The notes: generated from the sequence alone by a model not told the origin. Shown: positions 1 through 8,043, numbered from the stretch's first letter. The stretch is 12,399 nucleotides of DNA from Prevotella sp. UBA3675 (GCA_002372235.1 DFJI01000034.1:1-12399), one strand, 5' to 3'. Numbers and translations are program-made.

Positions 1-1766
1 TGCAGGGCGGTACGTTTACGACCGTCGGCAAGAACGAGTCGAGCGTTACCTATAACTTCCCCATCGAGGTGCCCGAGGATGCAACAGGTACCGTGCAGTT
101 CGATCTCTGGAACACGAACAAATGTACTGTCACGGGTCATGGCACGCTCCAGTGGGGTGTAACCTATCTGCGTGAGTATATTGAGGGCAACTGGGACGGC
201 TTCACTGGCAAACTGATTATTAAGCCCTTCGGCAACAACGGCAGCAACCGTCAGTTTGCCATCCGCAACGGAGTTGGCATCAAGAATGCTACCATCGAAC
301 TGAAGAGTGGAGCAGCCATCAACGGTGCCAAGAACGAATCGACCTATTATCTGGGTGGTCTGTCGGGTGATGCCGGTTCTTATCTGGCTGGCTTCAACGT
401 GAAGGCGAAGGGTAGCGGCACATGGATCGTTGGCGGTGCCAACACCGATGAGACTTTCCGTGGCGTGATCAACAACAACGATCAGGCTGGCTCGCATCCC
501 GGTACCACCTCTATTGAGAAACAGGGTTCGGGCGACTGGCGCTTGACGGGCAACAACGTGTATAGCGGCACGACGATTGTCTCTAAAGGTCGGCTCATTG
601 TCAACGGCTCCCACACCGGAACCGGAGCCGTCACGGTGCGTACTGGTGCAACACTTGCCGGTTCAGGCACGCTGGCAGCGGCAACGACCATTAATACAGG
701 TGCTAATCTGCAGGCTGGCGATACACTCGTCAATGGTCGCGGACTGACCTTCAACAGCACGTTGAAGCTCAACGGAACAGCCACACTGAACGTGCTGGCC
801 AACCGTACAACATGTAACACTATCACGCTGAAAGGCATTACCACTATCAGCAACAGTGCTGTGCTACAGCTGAATGAGGGTGAGGCATTCGAAGAGGCTC
901 CCTATAAGGATACCGAGTATAAGATATTCAATCTCTCAGGCGGCTCTATTGTTGGCTCGTTTGCCGAGATTCAGCCTGCTACTCCTGGCGAGGGTCAGAC
1001 GTGGGACACTACTGAGCTCTATAGCAAGGGCGTGCTGAAGGTTGTAGGCGGTGAAGAGAAGCCCGGTGGCGATACCCCCACACCTGAGCCCGTGGGCGAT
1101 ACGAAGACGGCTTTGCTGGCATGGGGCAACATGGTGGCAAAGAGCTATGACAACAGTGGCGTGAACAACATGATGGAAGGTGCAGCCAACGATGAGGCTC
1201 AGGGCTTCTCACTGGTCTGCACGGGTAATCTGGCCAAGGCATACAGCTCTGCCGGCACTCCCAAGCTGAAGATTCCCTATAAGGATGAGGTGCTGGATCG
1301 TACAGCAATCAAACTCTCTAACGGAGCTCAGAACACGGTGTTCATGCCCGAAGGCGCCAAGGCTACGAAGGTGACATTCTACAGCGTCACGGGTACAAAC
1401 TCTTCTGACCGCACCAGCTGGTGGAAGGAAGTGGCTGGCGTGGCTTACACCGAGGAGACAGCTCCTGCCACTATCGATCTCTATGCCCCACGCGACAACC
1501 CCAATGCCATCACTTATACGTTGCAGAATGTGCCTGATAAGTTCACTTTCACCAATACGGGTGAGCAGCAGTGTGTCATTCTCTACATCGAGTATCACTT
1601 CGGTGGTTCCAATGGTATTGAGAGCGTGAATCTCAGTCAGCCGCTGCGCACCGAGTACTACACACTCAACGGTGCTCGCGTGGCAGCTCCTGGCAAGGGC
1701 ATGTATCTGGTTCGCATGACGATGCCCGACGGTAAGACAGAGACCCGCAAGGTCGCTTTCAAGTGA
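1..1766 (+). CDS. Secreted beta-strand-repeat protein with probable T9SS-type C-terminal tail (5' partial)
   Basis: The reading frame is open from base 3, so the true start lies upstream; the GTG at 69 is only an internal codon. At least 587 residues are visible. The first half is Gly/Asn/Thr-rich with alternating hydrophobic residues. It contains one clear autotransporter-associated beta-strand repeat (LTGNNVYSGTT, about nt 534-610), followed by GTGAVTVRTGATLAGSGTL, typical of a right-handed beta-helix or solenoid. A Pro/Gly/Glu-rich linker (about nt 1050-1110) leads to a second, probably beta-sandwich, domain. The last 50 or so residues (nt 1614-1763) read GIESVN...YYTLNGARV...KGMYLVRM...KVAFK, the pattern of Bacteroidetes C-terminal sorting/anchoring tails. 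It is therefore likely exported and surface-attached or released. Any catalytic domain would be upstream and outside the window, so whether it is an adhesin or a polysaccharide-active enzyme cannot be decided. Confidence 0.75.
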   Translation, partial: QGGTFTTVGKNESSVTYNFPIEVPEDATGTVQFDLWNTNKCTVTGHGTLQWGVTYLREYIEGNWDGFTGKLIIKPFGNNGSNRQFAIRNGVGIKNATIELKSGAAINGAKNESTYYLGGLSGDAGSYLAGFNVKAKGSGTWIVGGANTDETFRGVINNNDQAGSHPGTTSIEKQGSGDWRLTGNNVYSGTTIVSKGRLIVNGSHTGTGAVTVRTGATLAGSGTLAAATTINTGANLQAGDTLVNGRGLTFNSTLKLNGTATLNVLANRTTCNTITLKGITTISNSAVLQLNEGEAFEEAPYKDTEYKIFNLSGGSIVGSFAEIQPATPGEGQTWDTTELYSKGVLKVVGGEEKPGGDTPTPEPVGDTKTALLAWGNMVAKSYDNSGVNNMMEGAANDEAQGFSLVCTGNLAKAYSSAGTPKLKIPYKDEVLDRTAIKLSNGAQNTVFMPEGAKATKVTFYSVTGTNSSDRTSWWKEVAGVAYTEETAPATIDLYAPRDNPNAITYTLQNVPDKFTFTNTGEQQCVILYIEYHFGGSNGIESVNLSQPLRTEYYTLNGARVAAPGKGMYLVRMTMPDGKTETRKVAFK

Positions 1767-1774
1767 TTTTTGAG

Positions 1775-1789
1775 TTCCCTGCGAGGGAA
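1775..1789. other. Small perfect hairpin between stop codon and terminator
   Basis: TTCCCT (1775-1780) and AGGGAA (1784-1789) form a 6-bp perfect stem with a GCG loop, 8 bases after the stop codon. No U-tract follows it on the plus strand. It probably protects the 3' end or acts with the larger hairpin just downstream. Confidence 0.5.
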
Positions 1790-1797
1790 AAGAAATG

Positions 1798-1839
1798 AAG
1801 CGCGCTGTCCCGATAAAGGGAGAGCGCGCTTTCTTTTTT
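1798..1839. terminator. Strong Rho-independent terminator, possibly bidirectional
   Basis: The arms AAGCGCGCT (1798-1806) and AGCGCGCTT (1823-1831) pair perfectly. After a one-base mismatch the stem continues with T1808/A1821 and CCC/GGG, around the loop GATAAA. A T-rich run (1830-1839) follows on the plus strand, so it ends the secreted-protein transcript. Read from the minus strand the stem is followed by CATTTCTTTT, so it could also stop the exporter operon, whose last stop codon is at 1882. Confidence 0.85.
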
Positions 1840-1884
1840 GAGAGCTCGGAGAGCTCCGAGTCCTCCGAGCTCTCTGAGTTCTCA
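1840..1884. repeat. Five-unit 9-bp tandem array, consensus GAGnnCTCn
   Basis: Units at 1840, 1849, 1858, 1867 and 1876 read GAGAGCTCG, GAGAGCTCC, GAGTCCTCC, GAGCTCTCT and GAGTTCTCA. GAG and CTC are invariant in all five; the spacer pair and ninth base vary. The array as a whole is also an inverted repeat: GAGAGCTCGGA (1840-1850) pairs with TCCGAGCTCTC (1864-1874). The last unit overlaps the TGA stop of the permease gene on the minus strand (1882-1884). Confidence 0.85.
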
Positions 1885-2964
1885 GCTATTCTTCTTATAG
1901 CTTTTCACGGCCCAAACTGCCATGAGCGAGGAGATGGCGAAGAGGGCTCCCACTTGGTGAGCAATGCTCTGGAAAGTGCCGCCGCGCACAAACACAGTGC
2001 GGATGGCATCAATGAAATAGTGCATGGGATTCACGTAGGTGGTGGCATAAGCCCATGATGGCATGGAGCGGGTGGGGGTGAAGAGACCGCTGAGCAACAG
2101 CATGCACACCACGAAGAACCACATCACCAGAATGGCCTGTTGCATGGTGTCGGAATAGTTGGAAATGATCAGTCCCAGACTGCTGAAAAACAGTGCCAGC
2201 AACATGGCGATGAGATAGACCAGCCAGAGGGACCCCTGACACGAGATGCCATAGACAAGCCATGACAGAAACAGGCACACCGTGATCAGGAACAAAGCAA
2301 TGAGCCAGTAGGGCACCAGCTTGGCAAAGATGAAAGCCCACTTCGAAACGGGTGTGACATTGATTTGTTCGATGGTTCCGCTTTCCTTTTCGCCCACAAT
2401 GTTCAGTGCCGGTAGGAAGCCGGTCATGAGCATCATCAGAATGGCAAAGAGTGCAGGAATCATGAACACCTTGTAGTTCAAATTCTTGTTATATAGAAAC
2501 AATGTGGAAATGCGCGATTGTATAGCTGCAGCTGAGGGAGCTGCATGAGCAGTGACAATTTGCGCCATATAGGCAGAGCCCATCCCTCCTTTAGTGCCGT
2601 TCACGGCATTGGCAGCAATGAGCACCTGAGGTTGCCTACCGCGCATCATGTCGCGGCTATAGTCTTGGGGAATGATCAGTACGATGTCGGTCTTCGATGT
2701 TTCTATCTTCTGGAGGGCAGCCTTGTAGGAAGGTTGCACACCGTTGAAAATGAAGTAGTTGCTGGCCTCAATGCTGTGCAGCAGTTGCTGCGAGAGGGTA
2801 GAATGGTCGTTGTCCACCACATCTACACGAATGTTCTTCACCTCCATGTTCATCACCCAGGGCATGACACACATCATGACGATGGGGAAAGCCAGAATCA
2901 GGCGCGGCAGAAATACATTGCGTCGTATCTGGAGGAACTCTTTCTGTAGGAGAAACTTTATCAT
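1882..2964 (-). CDS. ABC-2 type exporter permease, second subunit
   Basis: 360 residues, the usual size for YbhR/YhhJ-type permeases. A cytoplasmic start (MIKFLLQKEF) leads into membrane segment 1 (about residues 19-38), then a large extracytoplasmic domain (about 40-165), then five more membrane segments (about 168-188, 215-240, 245-268, 278-296, 335-353). The family-typical loop EKESGTIEQINVTPVSKW (192-209), which couples to the ATPase, is present, as is the segment around LSGLFTPTRSMP (291-302). It should pair with the permease encoded upstream to form the membrane channel of a drug- or metabolite-type exporter. It is the last gene of the operon, 53 bp after the other permease. The two permeases share fold and motif order but differ clearly in sequence, so the channel is expected to be a heterodimer. 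Substrate unknown. Confidence 0.9.
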   Translation of the reverse strand: MIKFLLQKEFLQIRRNVFLPRLILAFPIVMMCVMPWVMNMEVKNIRVDVVDNDHSTLSQQLLHSIEASNYFIFNGVQPSYKAALQKIETSKTDIVLIIPQDYSRDMMRGRQPQVLIAANAVNGTKGGMGSAYMAQIVTAHAAPSAAAIQSRISTLFLYNKNLNYKVFMIPALFAILMMLMTGFLPALNIVGEKESGTIEQINVTPVSKWAFIFAKLVPYWLIALFLITVCLFLSWLVYGISCQGSLWLVYLIAMLLALFFSSLGLIISNYSDTMQQAILVMWFFVVCMLLLSGLFTPTRSMPSWAYATTYVNPMHYFIDAIRTVFVRGGTFQSIAHQVGALFAISSLMAVWAVKSYKKNS

Positions 2965-3017
2965 GGTTGCGTTCTTTTTTGTTTTCTTTTGTTGTCTTGT
3001 GGCAGTGTTCTTCCCTT

Positions 3018-4076
3018 CTATTCCAGTCTCACTTTGAATTTTGCCAGTGCTACGGTGAGCAGGAAGAGTGTCATGCCTGTGAGGATGGCCACCTCGCGCA
3101 GCACCTCTCCGATGCCCACGCCCATGATCATCAGTTTACGCATGGCTTCGATGTAGTAGCGAGGTGGAATGACGGCTGCCACATATTGCAGGATCTCAGG
3201 CATCGACTCTACGGGGAAGAGCATTCCTGAGAGCATGACGATGGGCATCAGCAGCACCATCGCCGAGAGTAGTAGCGCCACCAGCTGACTGTCGGCTATA
3301 TTGGAGATGAGCAGTCCCAACGACAAGGCCAGCAGAATATAGACACCGCTGACAGCGAATATCCAGAAGAGCGAACCCTGCAAAGGCACGTCGAGCACGA
3401 AGCGCGACATGAGCAGTATGGAGCAGAGAATGCCGAAGGCGAGCACCAGATAAGGGATGGCCTTTGCCACGATAATCATCAGGGGCTTGATGGGCGACAC
3501 GAGTAGCACTTCCATCGTGCCTTTCTCCTTCTCGCGAACGATGGAGATAGATGTCATCATGGCACATACCAGCATGAGCAGCATGCCCATGATGGCCGGA
3601 ACGAAGTTATAGGCCGACTTCATTTGTGGATTGTAGAGCATTTTAGAGTTGACCAATCCCCCTTCCATGTTCATGATGACGCTGGTGGCATAGTTCGTCC
3701 ATTGCTGTGCCATGTTGGGGTCGGCTCCGTCAACGATGAACTGTATGCCTGAATGTTTCGAGGCAAAATCCTGTGCGAAGACAACGGCCATGTCGGCTTT
3801 CTGATTCCTTATCAGTCGCTCGGCTTCTTGTGGTGAGGCCACGCATGCCGTGATGGTGAAGTATTCTGAGGCAGCCAGTCGGTCGATGACCTGTTGCGTG
3901 AGGTGGTCGGTCTGCGAGGTGACCACCACCGTGCGCACATTCTTCACGTCGGTGCTGATGGCAAATCCGAAGAGCAACATCAGCGCCACGGGCATGCCGA
4001 AGAGAATGAGCATCGTGCGGCTGTCGCGTAGGATGTGTCGTGCCTCTTTTATGACGAATGATATGAATTGTTTCAT
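3018..4076 (-). CDS. ABC-2 type exporter permease, first subunit
   Basis: 352 residues. The cytoplasmic N-terminus (KEARHILRDSR, 10-20) is typical of YbhS/YhhJ-type permeases. Membrane segment 1 lies at about 22-41, followed by an extracytoplasmic domain to about 155 and then five segments (about 157-178, 203-225, 236-258, 266-287, 330-346). The coupling motif REKEKGTMEVLLVSPIKP (181-198) is well conserved, and LSGMLFPVESMPEILQYVA (292-310) is the characteristic late-loop region. The gene begins 29 bp after the double ATPase and is followed 53 bp later by its partner permease. Together with the ATPase, adaptor and outer-membrane channel it completes a one-operon tripartite exporter. I infer co-transcription from the uniform orientation, short gaps and absence of an internal terminator. 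Confidence 0.9.
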   Translation of the reverse strand: MKQFISFVIKEARHILRDSRTMLILFGMPVALMLLFGFAISTDVKNVRTVVVTSQTDHLTQQVIDRLAASEYFTITACVASPQEAERLIRNQKADMAVVFAQDFASKHSGIQFIVDGADPNMAQQWTNYATSVIMNMEGGLVNSKMLYNPQMKSAYNFVPAIMGMLLMLVCAMMTSISIVREKEKGTMEVLLVSPIKPLMIIVAKAIPYLVLAFGILCSILLMSRFVLDVPLQGSLFWIFAVSGVYILLALSLGLLISNIADSQLVALLLSAMVLLMPIVMLSGMLFPVESMPEILQYVAAVIPPRYYIEAMRKLMIMGVGIGEVLREVAILTGMTLFLLTVALAKFKVRLE

Positions 4077-4105
4077 ATTCTTTTTCTTTGATTACTCATG
4101 ATTCA

Positions 4106-5587
4106 TTAGTCCGATGACCGTGTGGCCTGTCGGGCCAGATAGGTGAACACATGGTCCATGTCGGGCTGGTTCAGTTGCCGTTTCAGTTCGTCGGGTGTGC
4201 CCAGTGCGCTGATTTTTCCGTCAACCATGATAGAGATGCGGTCGCAATATTCTGCCTCGTCCATGTAGTGTGTGGTGACGAAGACGGTGATGCCCTGTTC
4301 GGCGGCATGGTAGATGAGCTCCCAGAACTGTCGTCGCGTGGCAGGGTCAACGCCGCCTGTCGGCTCGTCGAGGAACACGATTTCAGGCTGGTGGAAGATA
4401 GACACCGAGAAAGCCAGTTTCTGTTTCCATCCGAGTGGCAGGCTCCTCACCAAATCGTTGGCATGGCTCTCAAAGTTCAGTTCCTTCAGCAGCTCGGTTG
4501 TCTTGCGGCTTATCTCCTCGTCTTTCATGCCGTAGATACCTCCGAAGAGCCTGATGTTCTCAGCCACGGTCAGGTCATCGTAGAGTGAGAATCGCTGACT
4601 CATATAGCCGATGTGCTTTTTGATCTGTTCGTGTTCGGTGCGTATGTCGAATCCGGCCACGGTGCCTGTTCCACTGGTGGGCTGGTTCAGTCCGGTGAGC
4701 ATGTGCATGGCCGTTGTCTTGCCGGCACCGTTGGCCCCCAGAAAGCCGAATATCTCACCTTTCCTTACGCTGAAGCTGATGTCATCGACCGCATGGAAAC
4801 TACCGAAGGCTTTCACCAGATGGTTCACCTCAATCACGTTTTGTGCTGCCTCCTGTCTGGCTTTGTTCTCGTTGCTCCGCTTGATGCCCGGCGGGTTGAA
4901 AATATCGGCGAAGCGGTCGAGTATGACTTCGGGCGTGTCAATGCCGCGCACTTGTCCGTGGTCGAGAAAAGCCACTCGTTCGCACTGTCTCACCTCGTCG
5001 AGATAGGGGGTAGAGGCCACGATGGTGATGTTGCGCTCCTTCAGCATGGTGAGCATCTCCCAGAACTCCTTGCGGCTCACGGGGTCAACACCTGTCGTAG
5101 GCTCGTCGAGCAGCAGCACGCTCGGGCTGTGAACCAGCGCACACGACAGGGCAAGCTTCTGTTTCATGCCTCCTGAGAGAGCTCCGGCCTTTCGGTCGCG
5201 AAAGCGTTCTATCTGCGAGTAGATGGCGCGTATGCTGTCGTAGCCCTCTTCTACGGTGGTGCCGAAGAGGGTGGCAAAGAACTGCAGGTTCTCCTCTACG
5301 GTCAGGTCCTGATAGAGCGAGAACTTGCCCGGCATGTAGCCCACGCGCTTGCGAATGTCCTTCATCTGGCTCACGGTGTCGAAGCCATCGACCGCAGCCC
5401 TTCCCTGTTCAGGCAGGAGCAGGGTGCAGAGAATGCGGAACATCGTGGTCTTGCCGGCACCGTCGGGGCCTATCAGTCCGAACACCTCGCCCTTGCCCAC
5501 TGAGAACGACACGTCGTCGAGCGCTTTCACCTTGCCGTAGCTCTTGCCGACGTTCCTGACTTCTATGGCTATGTCTTTTGTGTTCAT
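4106..5587 (-). CDS. Double ATP-binding subunit of ABC exporter (YbhF-type fused NBDs)
   Basis: 493 residues carrying two nucleotide-binding domains joined by a linker (about 232-260). NBD1: Walker A GPDGAGKTT (40-48), signature LSGGMKQK (137-144), Walker B VLLLDEP (D161, E162). The Q-loop position is Gly87 (YMPGKFS) and the switch-His position is Pro194 (STPYLDE). NBD2: Walker A GANGAGKTT (284-292), Gln331 in the Q-loop (YMSQRFS), Walker B VFLDEP (D407, E408), switch His440 (TTHYMDEAE), but a changed signature LPLGWKQK (383-390). In a head-to-tail pair, one ATP site has every canonical element (NBD2 core plus NBD1 signature) and the other is degenerate. It powers the two ABC-2 permeases encoded just downstream. 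It starts 18 bp after the adaptor gene, which implies tight co-expression. Length and layout match YbhF-like proteins. Confidence 0.93.
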   Translation of the reverse strand: MNTKDIAIEVRNVGKSYGKVKALDDVSFSVGKGEVFGLIGPDGAGKTTMFRILCTLLLPEQGRAAVDGFDTVSQMKDIRKRVGYMPGKFSLYQDLTVEENLQFFATLFGTTVEEGYDSIRAIYSQIERFRDRKAGALSGGMKQKLALSCALVHSPSVLLLDEPTTGVDPVSRKEFWEMLTMLKERNITIVASTPYLDEVRQCERVAFLDHGQVRGIDTPEVILDRFADIFNPPGIKRSNENKARQEAAQNVIEVNHLVKAFGSFHAVDDISFSVRKGEIFGFLGANGAGKTTAMHMLTGLNQPTSGTGTVAGFDIRTEHEQIKKHIGYMSQRFSLYDDLTVAENIRLFGGIYGMKDEEISRKTTELLKELNFESHANDLVRSLPLGWKQKLAFSVSIFHQPEIVFLDEPTGGVDPATRRQFWELIYHAAEQGITVFVTTHYMDEAEYCDRISIMVDGKISALGTPDELKRQLNQPDMDHVFTYLARQATRSSD

Positions 5588-5605
5588 CTTTATGGGGAAT
5601 GCTTA

Positions 5606-6505
5606 TTAGAACTTCACCTCTCCGTACATGCCAGTCTTCACGTAGCCGTCGTTCTTGATGGCCACTTTCATGGCATAGACCAGGTCGGCACGCTCGTCAT
5701 CGGTGAGAATGGTCTTAGGGGTGAACTCTGAGCGACTGCTTATCCAGCTCACGGTGCCTTCATATTCCCTGCGCTGGCTGTTGCCGAAGTCGGCCATCAC
5801 CTTCACCTTCTGCCCCAGTTTCACGTTTTGCAGCTGTGCCGAGGTGACGTATGCGCGCAAGTACATCTGCCGCATGTCGGCCACCTTGAAGAGCGGCTTG
5901 CCGGTGGTGACGAACTCGCCCTGTTCGGCATATTTCTCCAGTATCGTTCCGGCTACGGGCGATGCGATGTGGCACTTGCCGAGCTGGTCGCGCAGTTGGC
6001 TCACCTGTGCGTCGGTGGCATTCATCTGCTTGCTCAGTGTGTTGGCGTTGTTGCTCAGCGACGACTGCAGTGCATCGAGCTGTCGCTGCAGCACCTGCAC
6101 CTGATTGGCGGCATCGTCGAGCATCTTGCTGGGGGCAGCACCGTCGGCTACGAGTTCTCTGTATCGCTGTTCGTCCTGACGAGCCTTGGCCAGTTGCTGT
6201 CGTGTGGCAGCCATCTGCTTCTCTAAGTCAGGCTTCTGGCTCTGGTAAGCCTCCTTCGTGGCTTCTAACTGGCGAATCTTCAGCCATAGCTGAGTAGTGT
6301 CAATGAGGCCCACTTCCTTGCCTGGAGCCACTTCGTCGCCCTCGTCCACGGCAAAGCGCATCAGCGTGCCGCTCTGTTCGGCTGACACCGTCGTCTCGGT
6401 GGCTTCAAACGTGCCGGTGGCATCAAACTCTTTTTCATTGTTTCCGCAGGCCGTGAGCGTAAGCAGCACGGTCATGGCTGTCAGTATGTTTCCTGTTGCT
6501 TTCAT
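5606..6505 (-). CDS. HlyD/EmrA-type periplasmic adaptor lipoprotein
   Basis: 299 residues. A lipoprotein signal is clear: MKATGNILTAMTVLLTLTAC, lipobox LTAC with Cys20, followed by GNN. Residues about 31-70 form the first half of a lipoyl/barrel-sandwich domain (ETTVSAEQSGTLMRFAVDEG). About 71-175 is a long Gln/Ala/Leu-rich helical hairpin predicted as coiled coil, the part that docks on TolC. The second lipoyl half follows (IASPVAGTILEKYAEQGEFV, 180-199), and then a beta-barrel domain to the C-terminus. It bridges the inner-membrane ABC transporter and the outer-membrane channel encoded just upstream. It resembles YbhG in being short and having one coiled-coil hairpin, but is lipid-anchored. 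It lies 67 bp after the channel gene and 18 bp before the ATPase gene. Confidence 0.92.
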   Translation of the reverse strand: MKATGNILTAMTVLLTLTACGNNEKEFDATGTFEATETTVSAEQSGTLMRFAVDEGDEVAPGKEVGLIDTTQLWLKIRQLEATKEAYQSQKPDLEKQMAATRQQLAKARQDEQRYRELVADGAAPSKMLDDAANQVQVLQRQLDALQSSLSNNANTLSKQMNATDAQVSQLRDQLGKCHIASPVAGTILEKYAEQGEFVTTGKPLFKVADMRQMYLRAYVTSAQLQNVKLGQKVKVMADFGNSQRREYEGTVSWISSRSEFTPKTILTDDERADLVYAMKVAIKNDGYVKTGMYGEVKF

Positions 6506-6572
6506 GATGGTATGGTTCTTTTTTATTATTGTTCGTGATGATGGTTACTTTTTTGAAGAAAAAAAACGGTGA

Positions 6573-7859
6573 TTAGTTGTTGGTAGTGTACTTCAAGTCG
6601 TACATCTCCTTCAGCATCTCAATCTTGTGGACGGATTGCTGCACCCGTGCGGCATTCTCCTGATTGATTTCCTTCACCAGGTCGTTCACGTCGATGATGC
6701 CGTGTTGCAACTTCGACTCAGCCGCCTTGCGCACCGAGGCTCTCAGCGTGATGATCTCGCTGTCGTCGTCCATCAGTTTTTTATAACGGCTGATGTTCTC
6801 GCTTTGCTGAATCTGCTCCAGATGGTTGTTGAAGAGGAACACGTCGCGGTTCGACTCGGCCATCTCGCGTTGCACGCGCAGTTTGGCCTTTTCGTTCTTG
6901 TGGGTGTAGAAGGCACCTATGTTCCACGTCAGCCTTGCGCCCACCATGCCGTTCAGTGTCCATCGGCGGTTCATCATGTCTTCGAACAGATTGTAGCCGG
7001 GATAGCCGTAGAAGCCCTGTGCAAACACGCCCAGCTTGGGCAGCAGTGCCGCATTGACGGCTTTCTCCTGAGCATGGGTGAGCCGAAGCTGCGCATCAAT
7101 GGCTTTCAGTTCGGGGCGCAGAACGCTCGACTGCTGCTGCATGGCGGTGGCAGCCTGTGCGGCAGGCATCACGGGCTTCGTCACTTCCAGTCCGCAAAAG
7201 GCCGACAGCATGCGCACGAGTGTGCTGCGCTGTGCCTCAAGACTGGCGTGTTGCTGAATGGCGTTCAGCCGTTCAGCTTTCACGTTGTTGTAGTCGCTCT
7301 CAGCCGCCGTTCCGCTCTTCGTCATCGAGGCCAGTTTCTTCTCGTTCTGTGCCAACAGCTGTTGCAGGTCGTTGTTCAGAAGAATCTGATTGTCAATCAG
7401 GAGTAGGGCGAAGTACATCTCGTTCACGCGCTTGCGAACATTATACAGTGTCACTTCCGTCTGAGCAGCCTGCACATTGGCCTGCTCTCGGGCAATGGCT
7501 TTCTGACTGCTGATGGCACCGCCGTCGAACACCGTTTGTTGCACGTCAATGCCTACTCGGTACTGGTCTTTGCGCAGTCCCTTCATGTCGATGCCCATCT
7601 GCTGATAGAGGGTCTGCAACTGGTCGGGAAAGGCGGTCACGTCGCTTTGCAGCGTGGCCTGTGCCGAGGCCGTAATCTGTGGCAGCCATCCCTTCTGAAT
7701 GTTGCTCACGGTGAGGGCGGCACTCTTCTCTATGAGGCCGTACTGCCGTATGAGCGGATAGTTGCGCTCAGCCGCCTGCTGACACTCCTCCAGTGTCTGG
7801 GCTTGAGTGAGCCCCAGTGAGCAGATGGCCAATACTGCTACGTTAAGAATTCTTTTCAT
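6573..7859 (-). CDS. TolC-family outer membrane efflux channel
   Basis: 428 residues, typical of the family. A Sec signal peptide (MKRILNVAVLAICSLGLTQA) is followed by TLEECQQAAERNYPLIRQY, the usual start of an OEP domain. Two long helical repeats rich in Ala, Gln, Leu and Asn are each followed by a short beta-strand hairpin: around residues 55-70 with 100-118 (RVGIDVQQTVFDGGAIS), and around 270-320 (LPKLGVFAQGFYGYPGYN and GARLTWNIGAFY). This duplicated plan is that of trimeric TolC channels. It is the first gene of the exporter operon, so channel, adaptor, ATPase and permeases are all encoded together. The start ATG at 7859 gives a proper signal peptide and lies about 37 nt after the start site inferred from a TACCTTTG box. 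Confidence 0.92.
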   Translation of the reverse strand: MKRILNVAVLAICSLGLTQAQTLEECQQAAERNYPLIRQYGLIEKSAALTVSNIQKGWLPQITASAQATLQSDVTAFPDQLQTLYQQMGIDMKGLRKDQYRVGIDVQQTVFDGGAISSQKAIAREQANVQAAQTEVTLYNVRKRVNEMYFALLLIDNQILLNNDLQQLLAQNEKKLASMTKSGTAAESDYNNVKAERLNAIQQHASLEAQRSTLVRMLSAFCGLEVTKPVMPAAQAATAMQQQSSVLRPELKAIDAQLRLTHAQEKAVNAALLPKLGVFAQGFYGYPGYNLFEDMMNRRWTLNGMVGARLTWNIGAFYTHKNEKAKLRVQREMAESNRDVFLFNNHLEQIQQSENISRYKKLMDDDSEIITLRASVRKAAESKLQHGIIDVNDLVKEINQENAARVQQSVHKIEMLKEMYDLKYTTNN

Positions 7860-7899
7860 GATGCTGGTCTTAAAAAAATAGTATTTCTGTTTTCTGCTG

Positions 7900-7907
7900 C
7901 AAAGGTA
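7900..7907 (-). promoter_or_regulatory. Probable -7 element of the exporter operon promoter
   Basis: On the minus strand this reads TACCTTTG, an exact match to the Bacteroidetes TAnnTTTG box, with an inferred start near 7896 and a leader of about 37 nt. No TTG is present at the expected -33 spacing. One copy of a direct repeat (7920-7933) occupies that place, as expected for an activator-dependent promoter. Confidence 0.6.
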
Positions 7908-7919
7908 AGCGATTATTTC

Positions 7920-7933
7920 ATGCCGATTGTTAT
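7920..7933 (+). repeat. Direct repeat copy 1, candidate AraC operator
   Basis: ATGCCGATTGTTAT recurs at 7991-8004 as ATGCCGATTTTTAT, 13 of 14 bases identical, same orientation, starts 71 bp apart. This copy lies 13-26 bp upstream of the exporter -7 box, over the missing -33 element. A short palindrome CTATTCAATAG (7934-7944) adjoins it. AraC-family proteins commonly bind direct repeats, so I infer this is the binding site of the divergently encoded regulator. Confidence 0.6.
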
Positions 7934-7983
7934 CTATTCAATAGATTGTATGCTCTTTTCGTACAAATATCAATAATTTTGTA

Positions 7984-8012
7984 TTGTTATATGCCGATTT
8001 TTATTATCTTTG
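7984..8012 (+). promoter_or_regulatory. Promoter of the divergent AraC-family gene
   Basis: TTG at 7984-7986 and TATCTTTG at 8005-8012 are separated by 18 bases, fitting the Bacteroidetes -33/-7 promoter. The inferred start is near 8015, about 28 nt before the ATG at 8044. The second copy of the 14-bp repeat lies exactly between the two elements, which suggests that the regulator represses its own gene. Confidence 0.65.
7991..8004 (+). repeat. Direct repeat copy 2, within the regulator's promoter
   Basis: ATGCCGATTTTTAT differs from the copy at 7920 by one base. It fills most of the spacer between the -33 and -7 elements of the AraC-family gene, where a bound protein would block RNA polymerase. 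Confidence 0.6.
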
Positions 8013-8043
8013 CAGTATAAAACAGAACAAAAAGGATATTTCT

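Noticed and set aside
482..853. Minus-strand frame of 123 codons opposite the beta-strand-repeat protein
   Set aside because: It is a shadow frame created by the Thr/Gly/Asn-rich codons of the real gene; no promoter or protein motif supports it.
1795..2058. Plus-strand frame of 87 codons with a Ser-Glu repeat
   Set aside because: The Ser/Glu repeat is only the translation of the 9-bp array; the rest is antisense to the permease gene, and the start lies in the terminator hairpin.
6627..7406. Long plus-strand open frame of 259 codons opposite the TolC-like gene
   Set aside because: It is antisense to a clear TolC-family coding sequence with signal peptide and family motifs; the plus-strand product has no recognisable pattern.
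7984..8043. Upstream TTG start adding 20 residues to the AraC regulator
   Set aside because: These bases form the -33 element, the direct repeat and the -7 box of the gene's own promoter, and the ATG at 8044 gives a normal N-terminus.
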